A stretch of 6,681 bases of DNA from Candidatus Zixiibacteriota bacterium (GTDB taxonomy: Bacteria > Zixibacteria > MSB-5A5 > GN15 > FEB-12). The position numbers and the translations under genes were made by a program. Location: the NCBI GenBank assembly GCA_030619345.1, contig JAUXBO010000138.1:1-6681 (forward strand), in the 5' to 3' direction. Positions 1 through 6,491 of the stretch are shown here, one piece after another (within the stretch, counting starts at the first letter, position 1; the number at the start of each line of letters is the position of its first letter). The notes under the pieces were generated by a model. It was not told where the DNA came from, did not search any database, and saw only the letters and a program-made list of their open reading frames with translations.

Positions 1-1409
1 CGGAAGAGATCGTAAACTACTCGCCACAAAAGATAGATGTCATCGACCTGCAAACCAACAAGTTCGAAACCGTCAGCGCAAATGACTTCATCAGAGATAA
101 TGCGGCTGACCTCCCTGGCGTGGAAAACATGGTATCAGTCTTTAAGGATGGCCTACTCAGGATGCCGGGCAGCCTTCATTTTGACTACGAAGGAAGTGAC
201 AACATCATCACCTTTGAAGGGCTGACCATGCGAACTCCTTTTGTCAGCCAAATAAAAGCTATTCTTGACACGCTTGAAGAATCTCTTGGTTTCCCGATTG
301 ACATTGAGTTCGCTTCTGATGGCCGCAATTTCTACATCCTGCAATGTCGATCTCAGAGCTATTCAGAAAATTGTGCTCCCGCCTCAATTCCTACAGATAT
401 ACCCAAAGAGCAGATTGTGTTCTCGGCAAATAAGTACATCTCTAATGGAAAAACACCGGACATAACGCATATTGTCTATGTTGATCCCCAGAAATATTCT
501 GAGATACCTGATCGACAATCAATGGTTCAGATTGGTCGTGTCGTAGGAAGTCTTAACAAAGTACTTCCTAAGCGTCAATTTATACTCATGGGACCCGGCA
601 GGTGGGGCAGTCGCGGAGATATCAAACTGGGGGTAAGTGTCACTTACTCCGATATCAACAACAGCGCCGCACTAATCGAAATCGCGAGGAAGCAAGGTAA
701 CTATGTACCTGATCTTTCATTTGGAACACATTTTTTCCAAGACCTTGTAGAGGCGGATATTAGATACCTCCCACTGTACCCGGATGAAGAAGATATAATC
801 TTTAATGACAGATTTCTAACCGATGCCAAGAATATATTGTCTGAGCTTCTCCCGGAATCTTCAAAGTACTCTGATATCGTACATGTCGTTGATGTTCCCG
901 CGGTGAGCGATGGCAAGATACTGCGTATTCTTCTTAATGCGGATTTGGAAAAGGGATTGGGAGTCATTTCTTCACCATCACAGAGCAGTGTAGAAACCCC
1001 GACAGCAGCGACACCATCGAAACCAGTTATTGATGATCAGTTCTGGCGGTGGAGATTGTTGATGGCTGAAAAAATCGCGGCTACATTGGACCCGGATCAA
1101 TTTGGTGTCAAAAACTTCTATGTTTTTGGTAGTACCAAGAACGCTACGGCGGGACCTGCCAGCGACATCGATTTGCTCATTCATATCAACGGAACTCCAG
1201 ATCAAAGAAAACTGCTGAAAAGCTGGCTTGAGGGGTGGGGCCGCTGCTTATGTGAAACAAACTACCTCCGCACCGGTTGTCGAAATGAAAGTCTACTCGA
1301 TATCCACTTTGTGTCCGACGATGACATAAAAAATAATACGAGTTGGGCAGCAAAGATCAACGCCACAACTGACGCAGCCAGGCTTTTACCAATGAAAGCG
1401 AAAACGTAG
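1..1409 (+). CDS. PEP/pyruvate-binding (PPDK N-terminal-like) protein with C-terminal nucleotidyltransferase domain, 5'-truncated
   Basis: The frame is open from base 3 to the TAG stop at 1407-1409, giving 468 visible residues. The gene therefore starts before the window, and the ATG at 120 is internal. Visible residues 1-119 resemble the end of the ATP-binding domain of PEP synthase and pyruvate phosphate dikinase: a YSPQKIDVI stretch near the start, then DIEFA (about 100-104) and LQCRSQS (113-119), which correspond to the family's usual 'DIEWA...LQxRP' ending. A conserved middle region follows, with GPGRWGS (197-203) and SFGTHFFQDLVEADI (about 239-253). A Ser/Thr/Pro-rich linker spans about 322-345. 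The C-terminal domain has the nucleotidyltransferase signature: G376-S377, then D388 and D390 in SDIDLLIH, with a likely third carboxylate D433 in LLDIHF. No swivelling phosphohistidine domain or PEP-binding barrel lies between these parts, so ordinary PEP synthase activity is unlikely. The substrate is unknown. It is probably cytosolic. Confidence is high for the domains and low for function. Confidence 0.85.
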   Translation, partial: EEIVNYSPQKIDVIDLQTNKFETVSANDFIRDNAADLPGVENMVSVFKDGLLRMPGSLHFDYEGSDNIITFEGLTMRTPFVSQIKAILDTLEESLGFPIDIEFASDGRNFYILQCRSQSYSENCAPASIPTDIPKEQIVFSANKYISNGKTPDITHIVYVDPQKYSEIPDRQSMVQIGRVVGSLNKVLPKRQFILMGPGRWGSRGDIKLGVSVTYSDINNSAALIEIARKQGNYVPDLSFGTHFFQDLVEADIRYLPLYPDEEDIIFNDRFLTDAKNILSELLPESSKYSDIVHVVDVPAVSDGKILRILLNADLEKGLGVISSPSQSSVETPTAATPSKPVIDDQFWRWRLLMAEKIAATLDPDQFGVKNFYVFGSTKNATAGPASDIDLLIHINGTPDQRKLLKSWLEGWGRCLCETNYLRTGCRNESLLDIHFVSDDDIKNNTSWAAKINATTDAARLLPMKAKT

Positions 1410-1414
1410 CCTGG

Positions 1415-2278
1415 TCATATTAGCAGCCTGACAGCATTGTCCAGGTCTAAGAGATCGAATTGAATTACGGCCAGTTCCGGGCCGTCGTGAGCGGCATTGA
1501 ACATATGAGTTTGGCCAATTTTATCTCGCCAGGAACCAGTAAGTCTCGAAGATTCATGGATATGACCATGTAACGTAAGCAAAGGCTGTTTTTCTTCGAT
1601 CATTCGTCTTATCGCTATTGAACCAACATGAACATCAAGATGCACATGATCGATCACTTTGCCGTCGAGAGCGGCACGGTCGAGTTTTGTTTTGTATGGA
1701 GGGGAATGAAATAGAAAAATCGTATTGGTCAGATCATCGGTGCCAATCAGTTTGTTTAAATCGCCAGATATCGTTTCATACATCGGGTTGTGATATTCGT
1801 TTGTGCGAGATCGGAAACCCTCTTCGGGAGAGACAGCCCCTGGATCAACATGTCGAGAGACATCGTATTTCTCCCAGTCCTTAAGTTGAAACGGAGACGG
1901 TGGAACGAAAGAGTAGCCATATACAAGATTATCATTGAAAGTTGCTTTTGCATTGTGCATATACCCCCACAACTCCTCCTTCACTCCCATCAAAACATCT
2001 TCTTCATAGATTGCAGGATCATCATTCCCAAGAATCACAAAAACTCTCGGATATCTATCAGTAAGAGCATCCCTGAGTCTCGCTAATCGGCTAAGGAAAT
2101 AATCTATTAAGAAGTTGTTGTATTCAACGGCGGACTGTTGAACCAGACTAAATCCAGACGGAAGGATATCCCCTCCAATAAACAGAGTAGTAGGCGGGTT
2201 ATCTTGCAAAAGCAGGAACAGCTTTTCACACCGCGACTGGCTTCCGTGCAGATCGGAGACGAAAAAACAATCAGACAT
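1415..2278 (-). CDS. calcineurin-like metallophosphoesterase
   Basis: The 287-residue protein carries the full metal-binding set of the calcineurin-like phosphoesterase fold in order: D9 and H11 in SDLHG, D37 in GGD, N85-D86 in GNDD, H191 in LFHSPP, and H239/H241 in GHIH. These residues usually coordinate a dinuclear Mn/Fe/Zn centre that hydrolyses phosphomonoesters or phosphodiesters. The substrate cannot be read from the sequence. There is no signal peptide or membrane segment, so it is probably cytosolic. I chose the ATG at 2278 because an AGAGGA ribosome-binding site sits 5 bases upstream and the SDLHG motif follows within 10 residues. An upstream in-frame ATG at 2335 would add 19 residues of basic, unconserved-looking sequence. 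The TGA stop (1415-1417) is only 5 bases from the stop of the convergent gene. The family resembles bacterial YfcE/Icc-type and uncharacterised stand-alone phosphoesterases. No more specific name is justified. Confidence 0.88.
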   Translation of the reverse strand: MSDCFFVSDLHGSQSRCEKLFLLLQDNPPTTLFIGGDILPSGFSLVQQSAVEYNNFLIDYFLSRLARLRDALTDRYPRVFVILGNDDPAIYEEDVLMGVKEELWGYMHNAKATFNDNLVYGYSFVPPSPFQLKDWEKYDVSRHVDPGAVSPEEGFRSRTNEYHNPMYETISGDLNKLIGTDDLTNTIFLFHSPPYKTKLDRAALDGKVIDHVHLDVHVGSIAIRRMIEEKQPLLTLHGHIHESSRLTGSWRDKIGQTHMFNAAHDGPELAVIQFDLLDLDNAVRLLI

Positions 2279-2360
2279 TGATTTCCTCTGTTTCGCCCGT
2301 ACCATAGTCCCAATCATTCGGAATGAGAAGAACAAGATAGGCTGTCACAACAATTGCCAC
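2271..2360 (-). CDS. possible microprotein with one transmembrane segment (28-29 residues)
   Basis: A short minus-strand frame ends with TGA at 2271-2273 and overlaps the first 8 bases of the metallophosphoesterase in a different phase. From a GTG at 2360 it encodes a hydrophobic stretch, AIVVTAYLVLLIP, followed by an acidic tail ending GETEEINV. The frame stays open back to a TAA just above 2393, so a CTG at 2361-2363 or another non-ATG start is also possible. In support, the first codon positions are purine-rich throughout, as in real genes, and the overlap with the next start is typical of translationally coupled genes. Against, there is no ATG, the ribosome-binding site is weak (AGAG about 7 bases upstream), and I recognise no homologue. 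It could also be the tail of a decayed gene. No function can be assigned. Confidence 0.3.
   Translation of the reverse strand: MAIVVTAYLVLLIPNDWDYGTGETEEINV
2284..2289 (-). promoter_or_regulatory. ribosome-binding site of the metallophosphoesterase
   Basis: AGAGGA is read on the minus strand, 5 bases before the ATG at 2278. It decides the start in favour of 2278 over the longer reading from 2335. It lies inside the small overlapping frame described separately. Confidence 0.65.
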
Positions 2361-2495
2361 CAGGACACTCTGATAGAGATTGCGTACAGGTGGTTATGCC
2401 ACTGAGATTAGATAATTAATAAAGAATTCAAAAGTTTTAACAACATCCATCTGGGGAGCATTTTCATGCCGCATTCTCTATGACCCAGTTGCGGA

Positions 2496-2506
2496 ACGTG
2501 TCACGT
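2496..2506. promoter_or_regulatory. short palindrome, possible operator
   Basis: ACGTG-T-CACGT forms perfect 5-bp arms around one base. It lies in the divergent intergenic region about 140 bases before the barrel-protein start. Such a site could bind a dimeric regulator, but 5-bp arms also arise by chance, and no second copy was noticed in the window. Confidence 0.15.
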
Positions 2507-2633
2507 ACTGTTTTTATAACTATTCTATATTTCACACAACTTAATTTGCACTACCCCGCAGACAATAAACAGTAAACCGAGAATGAAGTAATACAGTCTT
2601 ATGTCGATGGTAAGAGTAATATTTAACTTTATT

Positions 2634-2638
2634 GAAAG
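2634..2638 (+). promoter_or_regulatory. weak ribosome-binding site of the barrel-protein gene
   Basis: GAAAG lies 8 bases before the ATG at 2647. It favours this ATG over an in-frame TTG at 2632, which would consume the site and add five residues ahead of the signal peptide. Confidence 0.4.
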
Positions 2639-2646
2639 ATATTGAT

Positions 2647-3468
2647 ATGCGTTACTCAAAGCGATTGCCAAACACATCTTGGTTTTACAGTGTTATTTTT
2701 GTTTTGCTTGGTTTAGTCCTGTCAACATACACGGTATCAAAGGCACAGACAGTTGACAGCTCTTCTCTGAACGCTGATGATGTTAAAACATGGTCCATGC
2801 CCCACAAATGGAGCTTGAGTTTTGGCGGAGTTTTGATGAATGGTAATGTCACACCCGCTCTTCTAACAATGGGTGAAGGTTATCTTGGCGGAGGAATACC
2901 GATTGAAAGTCCATATGGTTTCGGTCTGTCCATCGATTATAATATTAATTCCTCGCTCAGGTTTTTCTTTGATGGAAATTTTTATACATATCGTAAACAG
3001 GTGGGAACAGAAGGCCAGAATAGCACCAGTCCCTGGGTATTCGAAATGAACAATTATACAACTAATCAGATTTCTTTTAATGAAAATGCTTACTTCTACC
3101 TGCAGACAACCGGCCTCAGGTTAGGTACTAAGTATGGTTTTCAAAAAAACAACTTCCGCCCGTGGGCAGGAGCAGGTATTGGATTCTACGCGTGGAAAGC
3201 CGATTATGCAACCGCTGATCGAAGTGGTTCTTGGGGTAGTGATAATGGCACAACAACCGGAGTTACTTTTTTGCTCGGTGTGGATTATATTTTTAGCCGC
3301 GAATCCAAGAATCCGATAATGATAACTATCTATTGCGATCTGGCTTCACCGGTGGCTAATCCCGTTATAGAGGACCTGTTCCACGATGGTTGGACATGGA
3401 ACAACGCCGGCGGTAATCACATTATGGGTCCGTCCCGCTTGGGCTTATCTATCGGACTATTTTATTAA
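2647..3468 (+). CDS. putative outer-membrane beta-barrel protein with signal peptide
   Basis: The 273-residue protein starts with a typical Sec signal peptide: basic residues at 3-6, a hydrophobic core at about 15-28 (VIFVLLGLVL), and a likely signal peptidase I site after SKA (A33). The rest is rich in aromatic, Gly, Asn and Ser residues. It has alternating-residue segments suited to membrane beta-strands at about 55-64, 91-99, 104-115, 156-165, 170-183, 205-216, 223-231 and 264-273. The chain ends in ...LSIGLFY, and a terminal aromatic residue is the usual recognition signal for outer-membrane barrel assembly (BAM). The segment count suggests a small barrel of about eight strands like OmpA or OmpX, but no periplasmic OmpA peptidoglycan-binding domain is present. 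The ATG at 2647 is preferred over the TTG at 2632. It stands alone as a transcription unit followed by a probable hairpin terminator. Function is unknown. A porin-like, adhesive or structural role is possible. Confidence 0.8.
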   Translation: MRYSKRLPNTSWFYSVIFVLLGLVLSTYTVSKAQTVDSSSLNADDVKTWSMPHKWSLSFGGVLMNGNVTPALLTMGEGYLGGGIPIESPYGFGLSIDYNINSSLRFFFDGNFYTYRKQVGTEGQNSTSPWVFEMNNYTTNQISFNENAYFYLQTTGLRLGTKYGFQKNNFRPWAGAGIGFYAWKADYATADRSGSWGSDNGTTTGVTFLLGVDYIFSRESKNPIMITIYCDLASPVANPVIEDLFHDGWTWNNAGGNHIMGPSRLGLSIGLFY

Positions 3469-3480
3469 CCAAAATGACCT

Positions 3481-3516
3481 CGGGGACAGGTATTTGTTCT
3501 GTCCCCGTTCATTCTT
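3481..3516 (+). terminator. inverted repeat, probable terminator of the barrel-protein gene (REP-like)
   Basis: A perfect 9-bp GC-rich stem, CGGGGACAG (3481-3489) with CTGTCCCCG (3499-3507), encloses a 9-base loop. It begins 12 bases after the TAA stop and is followed by the T-rich TTCATTCTT. Position and shape fit an intrinsic terminator, though the T tract is interrupted. The GGGGACAG...CTGTCCCC arms also resemble the REP-type palindromes that environmental genomes carry in many copies. I recall that resemblance from family knowledge and could not test it here. Confidence 0.6.
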
Positions 3517-3930
3517 GGGGATACCTCGCTTATTAAGATTATATTACTCATGCTATCTTAAGCCCAATAGCTTCAAAAATAAATTAAAATAGAAAACTGA
3601 ACCCCATTTTCTTAAAAAGTGGATTATGATTATCTGTTTTTGATAATTTTGAGGTGAATAATATTATTTGACACTTAACGTCTACGCACAATCAATCACC
3701 TTCCAACAACTTCCGCCTGCTGTAGTATAACGTAACTGTATAATAAATTCAAAGTTCACAAAAGTTTTCTGAGAGTGATATTGGGACCGCTTATTAATAT
3801 CTTAATATCAGTCAATTGCTTATGTTCCGAGCTTTACAAAACGAGTCGAACGATTTCGTATGGAATCTCAATTAGGCAATTTCGAAACACCGTTGCCTCA
3901 CCGATATAGTAGAAACGGGGAATCTCGGTT
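3508..3930. other. AT-rich intergenic region between convergent transcription units
   Basis: No gene is supported on either strand; short frames here lack ribosome-binding sites and recognisable protein features. It separates the rightward barrel-protein gene from the end of the leftward hydrogenase operon, so it should contain the operon's terminator. No classic stem with a T run is evident on the minus strand. The best candidates are an AGGCAA/TTGCCT hairpin (3874-3898) and an imperfect, A/T-rich stem around 3603-3622. A TATAAT at 3739-3744 and a TTGACA at 3668-3673 occur but are not paired at promoter spacing. Confidence 0.6.
3874..3898 (-). terminator. weak hairpin downstream of the hydrogenase operon
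   Basis: AGGCAA (3874-3879) and TTGCCT (3893-3898) form a 6-bp stem around a 13-base loop that itself begins with the palindrome TTTCGAAA (3880-3887). It lies about 33 bases beyond the TAA of the maturation-protease gene. No T tract follows on the minus strand, so termination may be Rho-dependent or elsewhere. Confidence 0.2.
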
Positions 3931-4404
3931 TTATTTCTCGCTAATAAGTGAGGTAAGTTCCCCCAACAACCGCGATATGACTTCTTCGATTGAAGCTTCA
4001 ACTTTGTCCGATATCTGATCACCAAAATTGAATTGTCGACCCGCAACGCCAAAGATCACGATCTGATCGGGGATAGTTCCTAATTCGTGCGACATGCGCA
4101 GAGCCTGAGGGACGGAAAAAAGATGCGAAGAACAGTAGAAACATTGTTCAAATTCATCGATATTAGCGTCGGTGAACCGGTAGATTTTACCCGGCTCACC
4201 ATTAGCCTGGATAGCATCTATTAGAAAGACGACTTCTCGCTCCTCCCAGAGACGCATCAGCTCCGTTCCTTCACCGGAAGATTCGACTACGCTTACTTCG
4301 GGCATAACCCGGTCCGCCAATCGGCGGACAATCTCTATACCAACGGCATCATCGCCGCGATACTCGTTTCCCAGCCCAATTACAAGCGGGTACTTGTCCT
4401 TCAC
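3931..4404 (-). CDS. [NiFe]-hydrogenase maturation protease (HybD/HycI family)
   Basis: The 157-residue protein is a full-length member of the endopeptidase family that clips the C-terminal tail of the hydrogenase large subunit once nickel is inserted. It has the N-terminal signature GLGNEYRGDDAVG (10-22). The three expected nickel-sensing ligands, by position against E. coli HybD (E16, D62, H93), are D19, D63 in LIDA, and H94 in SSHLFSVPQ. It is probably cytosolic and its likely substrate is the large subunit encoded immediately upstream. Translation starts at a GTG (4402-4404) only 3 bases after the large-subunit TAA. No convincing ribosome-binding site is present, so it is probably translated by coupling or reinitiation from the upstream gene. 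It is the last gene of the operon. The family is clear. Which protease subtype name applies (HyhD-, HoxW- or FrcD-like) cannot be decided. Confidence 0.93.
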   Translation of the reverse strand: MKDKYPLVIGLGNEYRGDDAVGIEIVRRLADRVMPEVSVVESSGEGTELMRLWEEREVVFLIDAIQANGEPGKIYRFTDANIDEFEQCFYCSSHLFSVPQALRMSHELGTIPDQIVIFGVAGRQFNFGDQISDKVEASIEEVISRLLGELTSLISEK

Positions 4405-4407
4405 CTA

Positions 4408-5709
4408 TTATTCGCGATCTACCGTCAGTTTGAGAAAATGGCAGGAACATGATATGCAGGGATCGTAGTTCCTGATCACTTGTTCGCACTTCCATTGTAG
4501 TTCATCATCGTCAAGTTCGATAAATTGCTGCGCAAACGCCCGCAAATCACTTTCAATAGTTTTTTGATTCTGTGATGTAGGTGGTACGATCGTGGCATCT
4601 TTGATAAGTCCGCTATCGTCGAGTTCGTACCGATGATAACATATCCCGCGGGGTGCTTCGGTACAACCCCACCCAACACCAGCCGTTGGGGTGATGGGGA
4701 TCGAAGCCGAATCGGGCTTTTCATAGGAGTCAATTATCCGCAACGCTTCATCGACTGCGTAAAGTGTTTCCACGGATCGTACTACAATACTCTTGAACGG
4801 GTTGTAACATTCTTTTTCCAACCCTGCCTTCAGGGCAGTTTCCTGGATTTCACCGGGGAGTTTGTCAAAGTTCAATGCATAGCGAGCCAGAGGGCCGACT
4901 TTATAGGCCCCTCGTTCTTTCAACACTGCATGCAATGACGTGGAGTGTTCGACATGCTGTTCCTCAAAATGTTGATCAAACTCGCTGATATCGATGTCGA
5001 GACCCTTGTTGGACACGAGCCTTCCTTCATTAAAGGGATACTCGTCGGGGTGACGCAGTGCCACGTACTCATAATCTTGTTCAAAGTCGGGGAAATCAAG
5101 TTTTGACGTAAAATCAATCATGTCAAAAGCCGCTCCTTTAGCCCAGTTCAACCTTTCGGCAAGCTTCTGGAGTTGCTTCTTAGTAGGAAGCTTATAAAAC
5201 CCGCCAACCTTGACATTGATAGGGTGTATTTCTCTTCCACCCATAAGTGTGACCAGTTCATTTCCTATTTTCTTGAGTTCGAGTCCCTGTTTAACCAATT
5301 CGGGATGATCTTTGGCTATTTGAATCGAATCCTGGTAGCCGAGAAAGTCAGGTGCGTGGAGCATGTAGACATGCAACACGTGACTTTCAATCCACTCTCC
5401 ACAATAAATCAGGCGGCGAAGTTGCCGAAGAGTTCCTTCGACCTTAACACCAAGTGCGGCTTCCATTGCGTGACAGGAACTCATTTGATAGGCAACGGGA
5501 CATATTCCACAAATGCGGGCTGTGATATCCGGTGCTTCATAGTAATTTCTACCACGAAGAAAGGCTTCAAAAAAACGGGGTGGCTCAAATATTTTGAACT
5601 TGGCATCTTTTACGAGGTTGTCTTTGATTTTCAGGTACAAAGCGCCCTCACCTTCGACCCGTGCCAGGTAGTTAACCTTTATCGTACGACTGCTACTATT
5701 GGTCTTCAT
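4408..5709 (-). CDS. hydA: [NiFe]-hydrogenase large (alpha) subunit, group 3b type
   Basis: This 433-residue subunit holds the Ni-Fe(CN)2CO active site. Conserved family features are RVEGEG (17-22), the N-terminal nickel ligands C67 and C70 in RICGIC, GREIHP with a following GG (158-170), TEAPRG (350-355), and the C-terminal ligands C418 and C421 in DPCISC. The cleavage residue H424 is followed by a nine-residue tail, FLKLTVDRE, which the adjacent protease should remove. All four nickel-binding cysteines are present, so the enzyme should be catalytic. I chose the ATG at 5709: a GAGAG lies 8 bases upstream and the overlap with the small-subunit gene is 14 bases. A reading from 5793 would add 28 residues overlapping that gene more deeply. 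Operon partners and the DPCISC...FLKL ending suit the cytosolic NADP-coupled group 3b (sulfhydrogenase) enzymes. Group 3c or 3d is less likely because of the gamma-type diaphorase partner. Confidence 0.94.
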   Translation of the reverse strand: MKTNSSSRTIKVNYLARVEGEGALYLKIKDNLVKDAKFKIFEPPRFFEAFLRGRNYYEAPDITARICGICPVAYQMSSCHAMEAALGVKVEGTLRQLRRLIYCGEWIESHVLHVYMLHAPDFLGYQDSIQIAKDHPELVKQGLELKKIGNELVTLMGGREIHPINVKVGGFYKLPTKKQLQKLAERLNWAKGAAFDMIDFTSKLDFPDFEQDYEYVALRHPDEYPFNEGRLVSNKGLDIDISEFDQHFEEQHVEHSTSLHAVLKERGAYKVGPLARYALNFDKLPGEIQETALKAGLEKECYNPFKSIVVRSVETLYAVDEALRIIDSYEKPDSASIPITPTAGVGWGCTEAPRGICYHRYELDDSGLIKDATIVPPTSQNQKTIESDLRAFAQQFIELDDDELQWKCEQVIRNYDPCISCSCHFLKLTVDRE

Positions 5710-6490
5710 GGACGATACTCTCACGTTTGAATTCTTCGGAGTTGGCATTATAACTACGGTAGAGTCGAATAATATCTTTCCGGGAAACCCCAAGAACCTT
5801 CAACTGAGTACTAAGAGCGCGCATGTTCGGGTCCTCGGAAGGTCCAAAGCAACTATAACAACCCCGATCGTACGCAGGGCAGATTGCTCCGCAGCCGGCG
5901 TGAGTTACCGGACCGAGACAAGGAGTCCCGTTTGCCACCATTACACAGATATTTCCACGCATTTTACATTCCATACATACTGAATAGGACGAAATATTGG
6001 GTTTCCGCCGATTTAGAAACGCATTGAATAATTCGAGAAGCTGGTGTTTGTTGATTGGACATCCATGAAGCTCATAATCCACAGCCACATGATCGCTAAT
6101 AGGCGTTGAGTTGTTCAGCGTATCGATGTAGTCGGGGTTAGCGTAGACCATTCGTGTGAATTCGCCGACATCCTTGAAATTACGCAAGGCCTGTATACCA
6201 CCCGAAGTGGCACAAGCGCCAATTGTAATGAGGAACTTGGAACTTCGGCGAATTTTATGGATTCGCTCAGCATCATGTGGAGTTGTGATTGAACCCTCAA
6301 CCAAAGATAGTTCATACGGACCCTTTATCACGGCTCGAGAAGCTTCGGGGAAATTTGCGATTTGGATTGCGCCTGCCACATCCAAAAGTTCATCTTCACA
6401 GTCAAGGAGGCTTAGTTGGCAGCCGTCGCAAGAGGCGAATTTCCAAACAGCCAGCTTTGGCTTACCTCTATTAACCAGGGAGTTTTGCAC
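5696..6490 (-). CDS. hydD: [NiFe]-hydrogenase small (delta) subunit, group 3b type
   Basis: This 264-residue electron-transfer subunit has the cysteines for three iron-sulfur clusters. C21 and C24 (CDGC), C93 (GAC) and C144 (HGCP) should bind the proximal [4Fe-4S] cluster. C172, C175, C182 and C191, then C200, C204, C211 and C214 (in VCMECK, PCLGPVT, AGCGAICPAY and RGCYSCFGP) give eight more ligands, enough for two further [4Fe-4S] clusters. This compact Cys-rich C-terminal half and the lack of a twin-arginine signal are typical of cytosolic group 3 enzymes, especially the 3b delta subunit. Electrons would pass between the large subunit and the flavin-containing gamma subunit. The start is a GTG at 6490 with GGGAG 7 bases upstream, one base after the gamma-subunit TAA. 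Its TAG stop (5696-5698) lies 11 bases inside the large-subunit gene, so the three genes are tightly coupled. Confidence 0.93.
   Translation of the reverse strand: MQNSLVNRGKPKLAVWKFASCDGCQLSLLDCEDELLDVAGAIQIANFPEASRAVIKGPYELSLVEGSITTPHDAERIHKIRRSSKFLITIGACATSGGIQALRNFKDVGEFTRMVYANPDYIDTLNNSTPISDHVAVDYELHGCPINKHQLLELFNAFLNRRKPNISSYSVCMECKMRGNICVMVANGTPCLGPVTHAGCGAICPAYDRGCYSCFGPSEDPNMRALSTQLKVLGVSRKDIIRLYRSYNANSEEFKRESIVHEDQ
5718..5722 (-). promoter_or_regulatory. ribosome-binding site of the hydrogenase large subunit
   Basis: GAGAG on the minus strand lies 8 bases before the ATG at 5709, inside the 3' end of the small-subunit gene. It supports 5709 as the start over the upstream in-frame ATGs at 5748 and 5793. 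Confidence 0.5.
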
Positions 6491-6491
6491 G

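Larger units (their letters stand above)
2361..2646. other. AT-rich intergenic region between divergent genes
   Basis: This stretch separates the leftward phosphoesterase from the rightward barrel-protein gene and should hold promoters for both. I could not assign a confident -35/-10 pair. A TAATAT at 2617-2622 (+) is a possible -10 element, but no good -35 lies 16-18 bases upstream. A TTGCAC at 2546-2551 has no -10 at the right distance. A short palindrome at 2496-2506 is listed separately. A 19-codon minus-strand frame (2408-2467, beginning MKMLPRWM) is too short and unsupported to call. Confidence 0.6.

Noticed and set aside
2408..2467. Nineteen-residue minus-strand frame beginning MKMLPRWM
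   Set aside because: Very short, no clear ribosome-binding site, and low-complexity Leu-rich composition from AT-rich DNA.
3668..3744. TTGACA (3668-3673) and TATAAT (3739-3744) as a promoter in the convergent spacer
   Set aside because: The two boxes are 65 bases apart, neither has a partner at 16-18 bases, and no gene lies downstream on that strand; AT-rich DNA yields such matches by chance.
3776..3810. TGATATT/AATATCA inverted repeat
   Set aside because: A 7-bp AT-rich stem with a 21-base loop in AT-rich sequence is not distinguishable from chance.
3834..3930. Minus-strand open frame running past the end of the maturation protease (3834-4052)
   Set aside because: It is in another phase, overlaps the conserved protease gene, and its extra part has no ribosome-binding site or recognisable features.
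5173..5730. Long plus-strand open frame (185 codons) opposite the hydrogenase large subunit
   Set aside because: It lies entirely antisense to a strongly conserved gene, shows no family motifs, and has the composition expected of a complementary-strand shadow.
5710..5793. 28-residue N-terminal extension of the hydrogenase large subunit from an ATG at 5793
   Set aside because: It would overlap the small-subunit gene by 98 bases. The ATG at 5709 has a ribosome-binding site and matches the usual N-terminus length before RVEGEG.
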